64,000 nt of DNA from Microbacterium sp. VKM Ac-2923 (GTDB taxonomy: Bacteria; Actinomycetota; Actinomycetes; Actinomycetales; Microbacteriaceae), in assembly GCF_022815605.1 (NCBI RefSeq), contig NZ_JALGRP010000001.1:219715-283714 (forward strand), read 5' to 3'. Shown one piece after another: positions 20,576-29,179 of the stretch; the first letter of the stretch is position 1; the number at the start of each line of letters is the position of its first letter. Below the pieces are notes generated by a model. The model ran no database searches and was not told the origin of the DNA. It saw nothing but the letters and a program-made list of their open reading frames with translations. The position numbers and the translations under genes are program-made.

Positions 20576-22042
20576 GTGATCAACGCCACGTTCGACGCGA
20601 GCTGGCTCGTGATCACGCTGTTCGTCGTCGACCTGGTCGTGCGCATCGCCGCCATCATCATCGTGCCCCGAAACCGGCGTCCCACCGCGGCGATGGCCTG
20701 GCTCCTGGCGATCTACTTCATCCCGTTCGTGGGAGTGTTCCTCTTCCTCCTCATCGGCAATCCGCGCCTGCCGCGCAAGCGGCGGCGCAAGCAGGCGGCG
20801 ATCAACGAGTACATCCACGACACCAGCGCATCGCTCGAGTTCGGAACGCTCCGACCCCACGCCCCGCAATGGTTCCGTGCTCTCGTGCAGCTCAACCGCA
20901 ACCTCGGCGCCATGCCCATCGCGGGTGACAACGCCGCCACCCTCATCGCCGACTACCAGCAGAGCCTGGATGCCATGGCCGAGGCGATCCGGCAGGCCAC
21001 CCGCTACGTGCACGTCGAGTTCTACATCCTGCAGTCCGACGACTCCACCGACAACTTCTTCCGCGCGCTCGAAGAGGCCGCCGAGCGCGGTGTCGTCGTG
21101 CGTGTTCTGCTCGATCACTGGGCCAACCGCGGCAAGCCCTTCTACAAGCAGACACTTCGCCGCCTCGACGCGATGGGCGCACACTGGCACCTGATGCTCC
21201 CGGTTCAGCCGCTGCGGGGGCGCTGGCAACGGCCCGACCTGCGCAATCACCGCAAGCTGCTCGTCATCGACGGCGACGTGGCCTACATGGGGTCGCAGAA
21301 CGTCACCGACTCCTCGTACAACCTGCGCAAGAACATCCGCCGCGGCCTGCACTGGGTCGATCTGATGGTCCGGGTCGAGGGTCCGGTGGTCGCGAGCATC
21401 AACGCCGTCTTCCTCTCCGACTGGTACAGCGAGACCGACGAGACCCTGACCGACGAGATCGACCTGTTCAGCGTGACCTCCGGCCCCGGCGACCTGGACT
21501 GCCAGATCGTGCCGTCGGGTCCGGGCTTCGACTTCCAGAACAACCTCAAGCTGTTCCTCGGGTTGCTCTTCGCGGCGAAGGAACGGATCATCATCGTCAG
21601 CCCCTACTTCGTGCCCGACGAAGCCCTGCTGCTCGCCATCACCACCGCGTGCCAGCGCGGCGTGCACGTGGAACTCTTCGTGTCGGAGGAGGGCGACCAG
21701 GCCATGGTCTACCACGCCCAGCGCAGCTATTACGAGGCGCTGCTGCGTGCCGGCGTCGTCATCTGGATGTACCGCAAGCCGTTCATCCTCCACAGCAAGA
21801 GCGTGACGATCGACGACGAGGTCGCCGTGATCGGTTCGAGCAACATGGACATGCGCTCCTTCGGTCTGAACCTCGAGGTGTCGATGCTCGTCCGTGGCGA
21901 GGAGTTCGCCCGTGACATGCGGGCCGTCGAAGACCACTACCGCGGATTGAGTCGTCAGCTCACGATCGAGGAGTGGCGACGCCAGCCCCTGCGCTCGACG
22001 ATCCTCGACAATCTGGCGCGCCTCACGTCCGCGCTGCAGTGA
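20576..22042 (+). CDS. cls: Cardiolipin synthase (phospholipase D family)
   Basis: Makes cardiolipin by phosphatidyl transfer at the membrane. 488 residues: two N-terminal membrane segments with a short PLDc_N motif (RPTAAMAWLLAIYFIPFVG), then two HxKxxxxD catalytic sites, NHRKLLVIDG near residue 225 and LHSKSVTIDDEVAVIGSSN near residue 405. The start is GTG with CCAGGAGGACCC upstream; this choice keeps the first membrane segment at the N-terminus. Confidence 0.93.
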   Translation: MINATFDASWLVITLFVVDLVVRIAAIIIVPRNRRPTAAMAWLLAIYFIPFVGVFLFLLIGNPRLPRKRRRKQAAINEYIHDTSASLEFGTLRPHAPQWFRALVQLNRNLGAMPIAGDNAATLIADYQQSLDAMAEAIRQATRYVHVEFYILQSDDSTDNFFRALEEAAERGVVVRVLLDHWANRGKPFYKQTLRRLDAMGAHWHLMLPVQPLRGRWQRPDLRNHRKLLVIDGDVAYMGSQNVTDSSYNLRKNIRRGLHWVDLMVRVEGPVVASINAVFLSDWYSETDETLTDEIDLFSVTSGPGDLDCQIVPSGPGFDFQNNLKLFLGLLFAAKERIIIVSPYFVPDEALLLAITTACQRGVHVELFVSEEGDQAMVYHAQRSYYEALLRAGVVIWMYRKPFILHSKSVTIDDEVAVIGSSNMDMRSFGLNLEVSMLVRGEEFARDMRAVEDHYRGLSRQLTIEEWRRQPLRSTILDNLARLTSALQ

Positions 22043-22121
22043 GGCGACGCGGCATTCGCCGCCGGCATCCAGGAAGTTTCGCCATCATGGGTCGGAACCG
22101 AACCGTCCCCCGGAGGTTTTC

Positions 22122-22844
22122 ATGTCCCGCCGTCGTTTGACTCTCATCGGCCTGCTGGGTGCGGGCATGCTCACCGCCGGAGCCCTGACCGGCTGCGCCT
22201 CCGGCGCGGCGTCGGCGCCGTCATCGTCTTCGCCCCCGGATGCCGCGACCGCGGAGCCCGCGGGCGACGTCGGAGCCGCGTGGGTCGATGCGGGCCGCGC
22301 AATCGCGGTGGTCACGTACGGCAGTTCGTCGTGCGTCCCCGCTGTGAGCGCCGAGCCGCAGATCGCCGACGGGGCTCTCACGGTCGATCTCGTCGAGCCG
22401 TCGCAGGAGCCCTGCACGCGAGACATGGCGCCGCGCGCCACGCTGGTGGGGCTTCCGGCGGGAACCGACGCGACCGCCGACCTCGCCGTGCGGGTGACGG
22501 GGGCCGCGGAGGGCGAGACGACCCTTACCGGGCTGGCGGAGGTGCCCGCGGCATCCGAGGACTTCGCGCCGAGCGCCGGCTGGGTGAGCTCGACGCTCGT
22601 CGCGATCGTCACGTACGGCAGTTCGAGCTGCGTTCCGACCGTCGAGTCGGTGAGCACCGACGGAAGTGACGTGGCGGTGCAGTTCGCCACGCCGCCCGCC
22701 GACCAGGTCTGCACGATGGACTACGCCGCGCGCGTGACGCTGGCCGACGTGGGGGCCGAGGCGGGCGACGGCTCCGTGTCCCTCGTGCTGTCCGGGGGGA
22801 ACGTCCAGGTCGAAGGCCCCGTCCCCGTCCTCGGCACACGCTGA
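22122..22844 (+). CDS. Lipoprotein with internal duplication
   Basis: 240 residues with an N-terminal signal ending in the lipobox LTGC (Cys ~25). Two homologous halves each hold the phrase VTYGSSSCVP (about residues 63 and 163) and a later PCTRDMAPRATL / VCTMDYAARVTL segment, so each half has two cysteines that may form a disulfide. Function unknown; lipid-anchored outside the membrane. ATG preceded by CGGAGGTTTTC. Confidence 0.8.
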   Translation: MSRRRLTLIGLLGAGMLTAGALTGCASGAASAPSSSSPPDAATAEPAGDVGAAWVDAGRAIAVVTYGSSSCVPAVSAEPQIADGALTVDLVEPSQEPCTRDMAPRATLVGLPAGTDATADLAVRVTGAAEGETTLTGLAEVPAASEDFAPSAGWVSSTLVAIVTYGSSSCVPTVESVSTDGSDVAVQFATPPADQVCTMDYAARVTLADVGAEAGDGSVSLVLSGGNVQVEGPVPVLGTR

Positions 22845-22860
22845 CGCGGCGGCGTCAGCG
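22839..22860. terminator. Convergent terminator containing both stop codons
   Basis: Perfect 9-bp stem CGCTGACGC / GCGTCAGCG with loop GGCG. The left arm holds the TGA of the lipoprotein gene and the right arm the (complement) TGA of the XRE regulator gene. Confidence 0.65.
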
Positions 22861-23088
22861 CTCCACCACGAGCAGGTCGCCGACCTCGCACTCCAGGACA
22901 CGGCAGATCGCGGCGAGCGTGGAATAGCGAATGGCCCGGGCGCGGTCGTTCTTCAGCACCGACAGGTTCACCACCGAGACCCCGACCAATTCGCTGAGGC
23001 GGGTGAGGGTCATGCTGCGGGCATCGAGGAGCTCGTCGAGGCGGCAGTGGATGCCGCTCGGCCCCTCTTCCGCGGGTGCCGGGGTCAT
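22855..23088 (-). CDS. XRE-family (Cro/CI-type) small regulator
   Basis: 77 residues with a helix-turn-helix covering most of the protein (LTRLSELVGVSVVNLSVLKN...AAICRVLECEVGDLL), the YozG-type arrangement. ATGA overlap with the upstream DUF2975 gene (23085-23088) shows coupling. Such pairs typically regulate their own promoter; TCGATA repeats lie just before the operon. Confidence 0.85.
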   Translation of the reverse strand: MTPAPAEEGPSGIHCRLDELLDARSMTLTRLSELVGVSVVNLSVLKNDRARAIRYSTLAAICRVLECEVGDLLVVER

Positions 23089-23711
23089 ACGAGACCCTCC
23101 GTGTCGCGCTGGAGGCGGTCGCCGACGGCGAAGACGGTGCCGGCGAGGGCGACGACGAATGCGACAGTGAAGATGGTGAGGACGTCTACCGTCCCGACGA
23201 CGGCGCGGTCGTACGTGCCGTCGGACACCAGAGCGAGCGCACCGTTCACGGCCATGTTGTGGAAGAACGGCACGAAGTACATGCCCGTGATGGCGACGAT
23301 GCCGGCCCCGGTCACGAGCGCGGTGTGCGCGCGAGAGAAGATGCGCCCGCGCAGGATGCCAAGGCACAAGACCAGCAGCAGTGTCACCACGGTCACCATC
23401 GTGACGGCGAAGAGCGTGTGGCTGATGACGAGCGCCACGAGGGACGGGGCCTGCAGCGATGCCACCGTCACCGAGGCGGAATCCAACTGGACCGTTACCG
23501 CCGCCCCGTTCGGGCCGAGCGGCGCCTGCGCCTCGGTCGCGACGAAGGGTGCCAGCAGAGTGATGTCGCGATTGGGAAGGACGTTCGCCAGGTTGATCAC
23601 GGTCTGCACGACGGAGGCGACGGCGATCGCAAGGCCGCCGACGAGGAAGAGGACGAAGCCCACGGTGTCACCGCGGGAGAGGGGGCCGGAGATGGATCGG
23701 GGGGATGCCAT
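23085..23711 (-). CDS. DUF2975 membrane protein
   Basis: 208 residues with four membrane segments (about 20-42, 92-115, 130-150, 170-192) and an extracytoplasmic loop between the first two. Matches DUF2975, commonly paired with a YozG-like XRE regulator as here. AAGGAGCGCCTC precedes the ATG. Role unknown; possibly a membrane sensor for its partner (inference). Confidence 0.8.
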   Translation of the reverse strand: MASPRSISGPLSRGDTVGFVLFLVGGLAIAVASVVQTVINLANVLPNRDITLLAPFVATEAQAPLGPNGAAVTVQLDSASVTVASLQAPSLVALVISHTLFAVTMVTVVTLLLVLCLGILRGRIFSRAHTALVTGAGIVAITGMYFVPFFHNMAVNGALALVSDGTYDRAVVGTVDVLTIFTVAFVVALAGTVFAVGDRLQRDTEGLV

Positions 23712-23722
23712 GAGGCGCTCCT

Positions 23723-23753
23723 TATCGATGATCGATGCTATTGATTGTCGATA
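23723..23753 (-). promoter_or_regulatory. Candidate operator of the DUF2975-XRE operon
   Basis: AT-rich patch in a GC-rich genome with TATCGA at 23723-23728, ATCGAT at 23731-23736 and TCGATA at 23748-23753. Another TCGATA lies at 23766-23771. The inverted and repeated half-sites directly before the ribosome binding site fit an autoregulatory site. Confidence 0.4.
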
Positions 23754-23902
23754 ATGTAACGACTGTCGATACGTTCTGCAAGACCGGTCGCCCCGGCGGT
23801 ATGCCCACGGCGAACACGCGTCCCTGGCGTCCGGCCGCTGGTTACTCTCGATGTACGGCGCGCGGAGGCGTGCCTGTCAGCCCATTTTTGGAGGGACTGA
23901 GG

Positions 23903-26428
23903 ATGTTCGAAAGATTCACCGATCGTGCTCGTCGTGTGGTGGTGCTCGCCCAAGAAGAGGCGAAGATGCTGAACCACAACTACATCGGCACCGAGCACAT
24001 CCTTCTCGGCCTCATTCACGAGGGCGAAGGCGTGGCTGCCAAGGCGCTGGAGTCGCTGGGTATCTCGCTCGACGCCGTGCGCGAGCAGGTGCAGGACATC
24101 ATCGGACAGGGGCAGCAGCAGCCCACCGGTCACATCCCCTTCACTCCGCGTGCCAAGAAGGTTCTCGAGCTGTCACTGCGCGAAGCGCTGCAGCTCGGCC
24201 ACAACTACATCGGCACCGAGCACATCCTGCTCGGTCTCATCCGCGAGGGCGAGGGCGTCGCCGCCCAGGTGCTGGTCAAGCTCGGCGCCGATCTGAACAA
24301 GGTGCGCCAGCAGGTGATCCAGCTGCTCTCGGGTTACCAGGGCAAGGAGCCCGCGGGCGTGGCATCCGGTGCCGGCGAGCAGACCCAGGGCGCGGCACAG
24401 GGTGGATCCGCCGTGCTCGACCAGTTCGGTCGCAACCTCACGCAGGCCGCGCGCGACAACAAGCTCGACCCCGTCATCGGGCGCGAGAAAGAGATCGAGC
24501 GCGTGATGCAGATCCTGTCGCGCCGTTCGAAGAACAACCCCGTCCTCATCGGTGAGCCCGGCGTCGGCAAGACGGCGGTCGTCGAGGGACTCGCACAGGC
24601 CATCGTCAAGGGCGACGTGCCCGAAACGCTCAAGGACAAGCAGGTCTACTCGCTCGACCTCGGTTCGCTCATCGCCGGCTCGCGGTACCGCGGTGACTTC
24701 GAGGAGCGCCTGAAGAAGGTCACGAAAGAGATCCGCACGCGCGGCGACATCATCGTGTTCATCGACGAGATCCACACCCTGGTGGGTGCCGGTGCCGCCG
24801 AGGGGGCGATCGACGCCGCTTCGATCCTCAAGCCCCTCCTGGCCCGGGGCGAGCTCCAGACCATCGGTGCCACCACGCTGGACGAGTACCGCAAGCACTT
24901 CGAGAAGGATGCCGCGCTCGAGCGTCGCTTCCAGCCGATCCAGGTGGCCGAGCCCAGCCTGCCCCATGCGATCAACATCTTGAAGGGTCTGCGCGACCGT
25001 TACGAGGCGCACCACAAGGTGCAGATCACCGACGGCGCCATCGTCGCCGCGGCGAACCTCGCCGACCGCTACATCAGCGACCGGTTCCTTCCCGACAAAG
25101 CGATCGACCTGATCGATGAGGCCGGCGCGCGCCTGCGCCTGTCGATCCTCTCGTCGCCGCCGGAGCTGCGCGAGTTCGACGAGAAGATCGCCAAGGTCCG
25201 CGAGCAGAAGGAGTTGGCCTCCGAAGAGCAGGACTTCGAAAAGGCCGCCTCGTTGCGTGACGAGGAGAAGTCGCTGCTCGCTGAGCGCCTGCGCCTCGAG
25301 AAGCAGTGGCGTTCGGGCGATGTCGCCTCCCACGCGGTGGTCGACGAGGGTCTGATCGCCGAGGTGCTCGCCCAGGCGACCGGCATCCCGGTGTTCAAGC
25401 TCACCGAAGAAGAGTCCAGCCGTCTCATGTTCATGGAGAAGGCGTTGCACCAGCGCGTCATCGGCCAGGAAGAGGCGATCGCGGCCCTCTCGCGGACGAT
25501 CCGTCGTCAGCGGGCCGGCCTCAAGGACCCGAAGCGTCCCTCGGGCTCGTTCATCTTCGCCGGCCCCACGGGTGTCGGAAAGACCGAGCTCGCAAAGGCG
25601 CTCGCGGAGTTCCTCTTCGACGACGAGGGCGCATTGATCTCGCTCGACATGTCGGAGTTCGGTGAGAAGCACACCGTCTCGCGTCTGTTCGGTGCCCCTC
25701 CCGGGTTCGTCGGCTTCGAAGAGGGTGGTCAGCTCACAGAGAAGGTGCGCCGCAAGCCGTTCTCGGTCGTGCTCTTCGACGAGATCGAGAAGGCCCACCC
25801 CGACATCTTCAACTCCCTGCTGCAGATCCTCGAAGAGGGGCGTCTGACCGACGGTCAGGGTCGTGTCATCGACTTCAAGAACACGGTGATCATCATGACG
25901 ACGAACCTCGGTTCGTCGGCGATCGCCGGAGGCCCGGTGGGCTTCCAGGTCGAGGGCAACGCCCAGACGTCGTACGAGCGGATGAAGGGCAAGGTCGACG
26001 AAGAACTCAAGCGTCACTTCAAGCCCGAGTTCCTCAACCGCGTCGACGACGTCATCGTCTTCCCGCAGCTGAGCAAGCCCGAGCTTCGGCAGATCGTCGG
26101 GCTGTTCGTGAAGCGTCTGGCCGACCGTCTGCTCGATCGCGACATGACGGTGGAGTTGTCGGACGACGCGAAGGACAAGCTCATCGAGATCGGCTTCGAT
26201 CCGACCCTCGGCGCCCGTCCGCTCCGTCGCGCCATGCAGCGCGAGGTCGAAGACCGCCTCAGCGAGAAGATCCTGCACGGCGAGCTCGAGGCCGGCGACC
26301 ATGTCAAGGTGAGCGTCGAGAACGGTCAGTTCTCGTTCGAGACCAGCCCGCGCGGCGAGAAGGTCGCGCTCGGCGTCGGGACGGTCGGCGAGATCGCCGC
26401 AACGCCCGACACCCTCGCCGGTAGCTGA
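23903..26428 (+). CDS. clpC: Clp protease ATP-binding subunit ClpC
   Basis: 841 residues. Double Clp-N repeat (residues 1-145, with [14 protein letters not shown] twice), first AAA domain with Walker A GEPGVGKT near 212, UVR-type coiled insert about 415-470, second AAA domain with [16 protein letters not shown] near 555, and the C-terminal D2-small domain. It feeds unfolded or adaptor-delivered substrates to ClpP. Start ATG after GAGGGACTGAGG. TACTCT at about 23841 is a possible -10. Confidence 0.97.
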   Translation: MFERFTDRARRVVVLAQEEAKMLNHNYIGTEHILLGLIHEGEGVAAKALESLGISLDAVREQVQDIIGQGQQQPTGHIPFTPRAKKVLELSLREALQLGHNYIGTEHILLGLIREGEGVAAQVLVKLGADLNKVRQQVIQLLSGYQGKEPAGVASGAGEQTQGAAQGGSAVLDQFGRNLTQAARDNKLDPVIGREKEIERVMQILSRRSKNNPVLIGEPGVGKTAVVEGLAQAIVKGDVPETLKDKQVYSLDLGSLIAGSRYRGDFEERLKKVTKEIRTRGDIIVFIDEIHTLVGAGAAEGAIDAASILKPLLARGELQTIGATTLDEYRKHFEKDAALERRFQPIQVAEPSLPHAINILKGLRDRYEAHHKVQITDGAIVAAANLADRYISDRFLPDKAIDLIDEAGARLRLSILSSPPELREFDEKIAKVREQKELASEEQDFEKAASLRDEEKSLLAERLRLEKQWRSGDVASHAVVDEGLIAEVLAQATGIPVFKLTEEESSRLMFMEKALHQRVIGQEEAIAALSRTIRRQRAGLKDPKRPSGSFIFAGPTGVGKTELAKALAEFLFDDEGALISLDMSEFGEKHTVSRLFGAPPGFVGFEEGGQLTEKVRRKPFSVVLFDEIEKAHPDIFNSLLQILEEGRLTDGQGRVIDFKNTVIIMTTNLGSSAIAGGPVGFQVEGNAQTSYERMKGKVDEELKRHFKPEFLNRVDDVIVFPQLSKPELRQIVGLFVKRLADRLLDRDMTVELSDDAKDKLIEIGFDPTLGARPLRRAMQREVEDRLSEKILHGELEAGDHVKVSVENGQFSFETSPRGEKVALGVGTVGEIAATPDTLAGS

Positions 26429-26445
26429 CGCGTCGCAGACACGAC

Positions 26446-26477
26446 AGGGACCCGGATGCCATGGCATCCGGGTCCCT
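26446..26477. terminator. Terminator after clpC
   Basis: 15-bp perfect stem (26446-26460 / 26463-26477) with only AT between the arms, so the real loop opens a few pairs. Contains GGATGCC and GGCATCC back to back. Confidence 0.75.
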
Positions 26478-26503
26478 TCGCTGTCGCGGCGTACGCTGGG
26501 ACG

Positions 26504-27013
26504 ATGACTCCATCCGCGTCGTTCGTCGTCCGCCCCGCCGGGACCGCCGACGTCCGTCGCATCCACGAGTTGCTCGAGCCCTTCGTGCAGAAACGCATCC
26601 TGCTCGGCAAGGATCTCGTGGTGCTCTACGGCTCGGTACAGCAGTTCGTCGTGGCCGAGGTCGACGGGGTCGTGGTCGGGTGCGGCGCACTGCACATCAT
26701 GTGGGAAGACCTGGGCGAGATCCGAACGCTCATCGTCCACGATGACTGGCTGCACCTCGGGGTCGGACGTGCCGTCGTCGAGACGCTCGAGCAGCGTGCA
26801 CGGGAGCTGGGCGTCTCCCGCTTGTTCTGCCTCACGTTCGAGGTGGACTTCTTCACGCGCCGTGGGTTCTCGGAGATCGGCGAGCAGGTGGTGCCGCCCG
26901 ACGTGTACTCGCAGTTGGTTCGTAGCCCCGACGAGGGCGTCGCCGAGTTCCTCGACCTCGCGCACGTGAAGCCCAACACGCTCGGCAACACGCGGATGCT
27001 CAAGAACCTCTGA
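26504..27013 (+). CDS. GNAT amino-acid N-acetyltransferase (ArgA-like)
   Basis: 169 residues from ATG 26504 (TACGCT, six bases, ATG: leaderless). GNAT acetyl-CoA-binding core HLGVGRAVVETLEQRARELG in the middle. The segments ILLGKDLVVLYGS, FVVAEVDG and FFTRRGFSEI resemble the stand-alone short N-acetylglutamate synthases of actinobacteria (Rv2747 type). That would be the first step of arginine synthesis; specificity is inferred from similarity only. Confidence 0.75.
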   Translation: MTPSASFVVRPAGTADVRRIHELLEPFVQKRILLGKDLVVLYGSVQQFVVAEVDGVVVGCGALHIMWEDLGEIRTLIVHDDWLHLGVGRAVVETLEQRARELGVSRLFCLTFEVDFFTRRGFSEIGEQVVPPDVYSQLVRSPDEGVAEFLDLAHVKPNTLGNTRMLKNL

Positions 27014-27113
27014 ACGTCACCGGGTCGCTCGGCCCCGGCTCGCGGTGCCTCGAGCAGCTGATTCCGAGCGTGCCGTGGAGAGTGGTCACAGTCGGGACGC
27101 CTACCCTGGATCC

Positions 27114-27794
27114 ATGACCGATGCCCCCCGTAGGCGGAGGCAGTCCCCGGCGGTCTACCGTCGACGTCGTCTCGCGGCGGGGCTTCTCGCCCTGATCGTG
27201 ATCGGCCTCGTCGTGTGGCTCGTCGCGGCTCCGCCCTGGCGTGTCACCCCGACCGCCGCCCTCACACCCGCCCCCTCCGCGAGCGTTCCTTCTGCGGGCA
27301 CGCCCTCCGCGTCGACGGCGACGGCCGCCACACCGGCGGCTTCCGCGGAGCCGACGGCGACACCGACGCCGAGCGCGCCGACGGGTCCTGTCGAATGCAC
27401 GGCCGGGACCATCACCGTCGAGGCACTGTCGGACAGGGCGGAGTACGCACAGGGCGAGAACCCGCAGCTGTCGATCCGTCTGACGAACACATCGACGAAC
27501 CCGTGCACGATGAACGTCGGCACGAGCGCGCAGTCCTTCACGGTGACCAGCGGCTCCGATGTGTGGTGGCGCTCGACTGACTGCCAATCGGAGCCGAGCG
27601 ACATGGAGGTGACGCTCGCCGCGGGGCAGGCGGTCACGAGTTCCGCGCCACTGACGTGGGATCGGACGCGCTCGTCGGTCAGCTCGTGCGACGGCGAACG
27701 ACCGTACGCACCGGGCGGCGGGTCGACCTACCACCTGAGCGTATCGATAGGCGGCATCCCGTCGGCCGGCACTGCCTCGTTCGTCCTGCAGTGA
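27114..27794 (+). CDS. Membrane-anchored secreted protein of unknown function
   Basis: 226 residues: basic N-terminus, one membrane segment (about 22-42), an Ala/Pro/Ser/Thr-rich linker of ~50 residues, then a beta-rich extracellular domain with four cysteines (ECTAG, NPCTMN, DCQSE, SSCDG). The order ...LTNTSTNPCTMNVG...VTSGSDVWWRSTDC resembles DUF4232-like extracellular domains, but I am not sure. Leaderless: TACCCT (27102-27107), six bases, ATG. Confidence 0.7.
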   Translation: MTDAPRRRRQSPAVYRRRRLAAGLLALIVIGLVVWLVAAPPWRVTPTAALTPAPSASVPSAGTPSASTATAATPAASAEPTATPTPSAPTGPVECTAGTITVEALSDRAEYAQGENPQLSIRLTNTSTNPCTMNVGTSAQSFTVTSGSDVWWRSTDCQSEPSDMEVTLAAGQAVTSSAPLTWDRTRSSVSSCDGERPYAPGGGSTYHLSVSIGGIPSAGTASFVLQ

Positions 27795-27868
27795 CGCGAG
27801 GTCGTCTCGATGGAGGCGGGTGACAGGTTGCAGGCGCCTGTCAGCGGAGCCGCGGTCCGGGTGCGGGA

Positions 27869-27944
27869 CCGGGGGAGGAGATACGGCGAGCGGAGGATCC
27901 TCTCGCGCCGGCGGCTCCTCCCTGCGCCGTATCTCCTCCGCCGG
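27869..27944. repeat. Long intergenic hairpin B
   Basis: Arms GGAGGAGATACGGCG (27874-27888) and exact complement (27925-27939), extendable outward to 27869/27944 with one mismatch; 36-nt loop containing the palindrome AGGATCCT. Shares GGAGAT/ATCTCC with the hairpins at 6.5 and 31.8 kb. In the rest of the 380-bp gap (27795-28174) I see only the promoter of the next gene. Confidence 0.65.
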
Positions 27945-28174
27945 CACGGTGCGCGCGTGTGGCGTGAACTGCGGCGCGACGGCCGGCATGGCGCGGCGGG
28001 TAGCCGTTCGGCGTCGGCGCGGATGGGTACGCGGACAGTCGCGGCTTACCGGATGGTGTGAGGCTGCGGAGAGGCCCCAAGTGCCGCCCCTGCGATGCTG
28101 CCGGCAGCCGCGGGGCAAACGGATGGCAGGGTTGCGGGCCCCGGGCGGTGCGGGGCCGCGGATAGGCTCGGGGG

Positions 28175-28585
28175 ATGGCCGCAGGCAGGAAGCGCAAGGG
28201 GAAGAAGCTCGACGTGGACTTCAAGAACACCGCCCTCACCGATGCCCTGCAGACTCAGGACATGGCCGCCGTCGCCTTCGCCCTCCGGCACGGGCCGACC
28301 GTGGTCCCGCTCATGGCCCCGGGCGACGCCGACAACCCCCTCAGCGTCGGTGAAGTCTGGACCTATCGCGATCCCGCCAGCGGCGACGTCGCCCTTCTCC
28401 TTTTCAGCGACGCCGCGCACAAGCCCGAGACGTTGCCCCCGCACGTGGCGCTGCAGTCGCCGCAGTGGCTTCGGGCGTTCCTCGGCGCGCATCAGGATGC
28501 CATCACCACGGTCTTCATCGACATCGCCGGGCCGCATCCCATCCAGGCCTCACCGGTCGATCTGATCGCCGCACTCGACGTCTGA
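28175..28585 (+). CDS. SseB-like domain protein
   Basis: 136 residues. N-terminal Lys/Arg patch, then a compact alpha/beta domain with DMAAVAFALRHGPTVVPLM, ALLLFSDAAHKPE and a C-terminal INPxxxP-like HPIQASPVDL, reminiscent of SseB N-terminal domains. Cytoplasmic, function unknown. Leaderless start: TAGGCT (28163-28168), six bases, ATG. Confidence 0.65.
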   Translation: MAAGRKRKGKKLDVDFKNTALTDALQTQDMAAVAFALRHGPTVVPLMAPGDADNPLSVGEVWTYRDPASGDVALLLFSDAAHKPETLPPHVALQSPQWLRAFLGAHQDAITTVFIDIAGPHPIQASPVDLIAALDV

Positions 28586-28713
28586 TCGAGCGCGTCGCCA
28601 CCGCGACGACGAGTCTTCGCCGGACGGATCGGCGGGTGCGAGGCGTCGGCTATCGGGGCAGCGGGTGAAGGTTCGAACTCGCGCGGGTGAAGCCCTCGTG
28701 TAAGACTCGGGGC

Positions 28714-28824
28714 ATGGAGTACCTGATCGCCGGTGCCGTGTGCGCCGCCGGACTTGTCATCCCCGCTGTTCTGGGCATGACCTCGCCGCACCGTCGCCGG
28801 CGGGCCGCTCCTCCCGGGCGGTGA
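28714..28824 (+). CDS. Very small membrane protein (36 aa)
   Basis: Short ORF starting MEYLIAGAVCAAGLVIPAVL: one hydrophobic segment followed by a basic tail (HRRRRAAPPGR). A TAAGACT box ends 6-7 bases before the ATG, the geometry shared by many genes here. No family recognised; the promoter geometry and the signal-like composition are the only support. Confidence 0.4.
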   Translation: MEYLIAGAVCAAGLVIPAVLGMTSPHRRRRAAPPGR

Positions 28825-28998
28825 CTTCCTGGCGGTGTTGCTTCGCCGCCCGGCACGCACTCGCTGCCAGCACGAGGTTGGGCTGCAGGCTCCGCTGATC
28901 CGCAGGCGGCGCTGGCGCCGGCTGTGCGCGCTGCGCCAACCCAGCAGGTGCCGCCAACCGCAGCACTGCGCTGACTCGCAGGCACCGCTGACACCTCC

Positions 28999-29117
28999 AG
29001 CGCCGACCCGCGGCCTCACGCTGACTCGCAGACAGCCCTAGCGCCGACCGCGGCCTCACGCTGACCCGCAGACAGCGCTAGCGCGGACCGCGGCCCTACG
29101 CTGACCCGCGCCTGCGG
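28999..29117. repeat. ~40-bp tandem repeat, about three copies
   Basis: Units begin at 28999, 29040 and 29080, each AGCGCCGACC-GCGGCCTCACGCTGAC-CGCAGACAGC with a few differences; the last is incomplete. More degenerate relatives extend back to about 28900. Non-coding, between the 36-residue ORF and the end of radA; nothing else is seen in this 355-bp gap. Confidence 0.7.
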
Positions 29118-29179
29118 GGCCCGGCTACGGCGGTGCCGAGAGACGCCATGCTCGACCGACCGATCTCGGTCAGCCGGGC

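Noticed and set aside
24173..26965. 930-residue open frame opposite clpC
   Set aside because: Antisense shadow of clpC.
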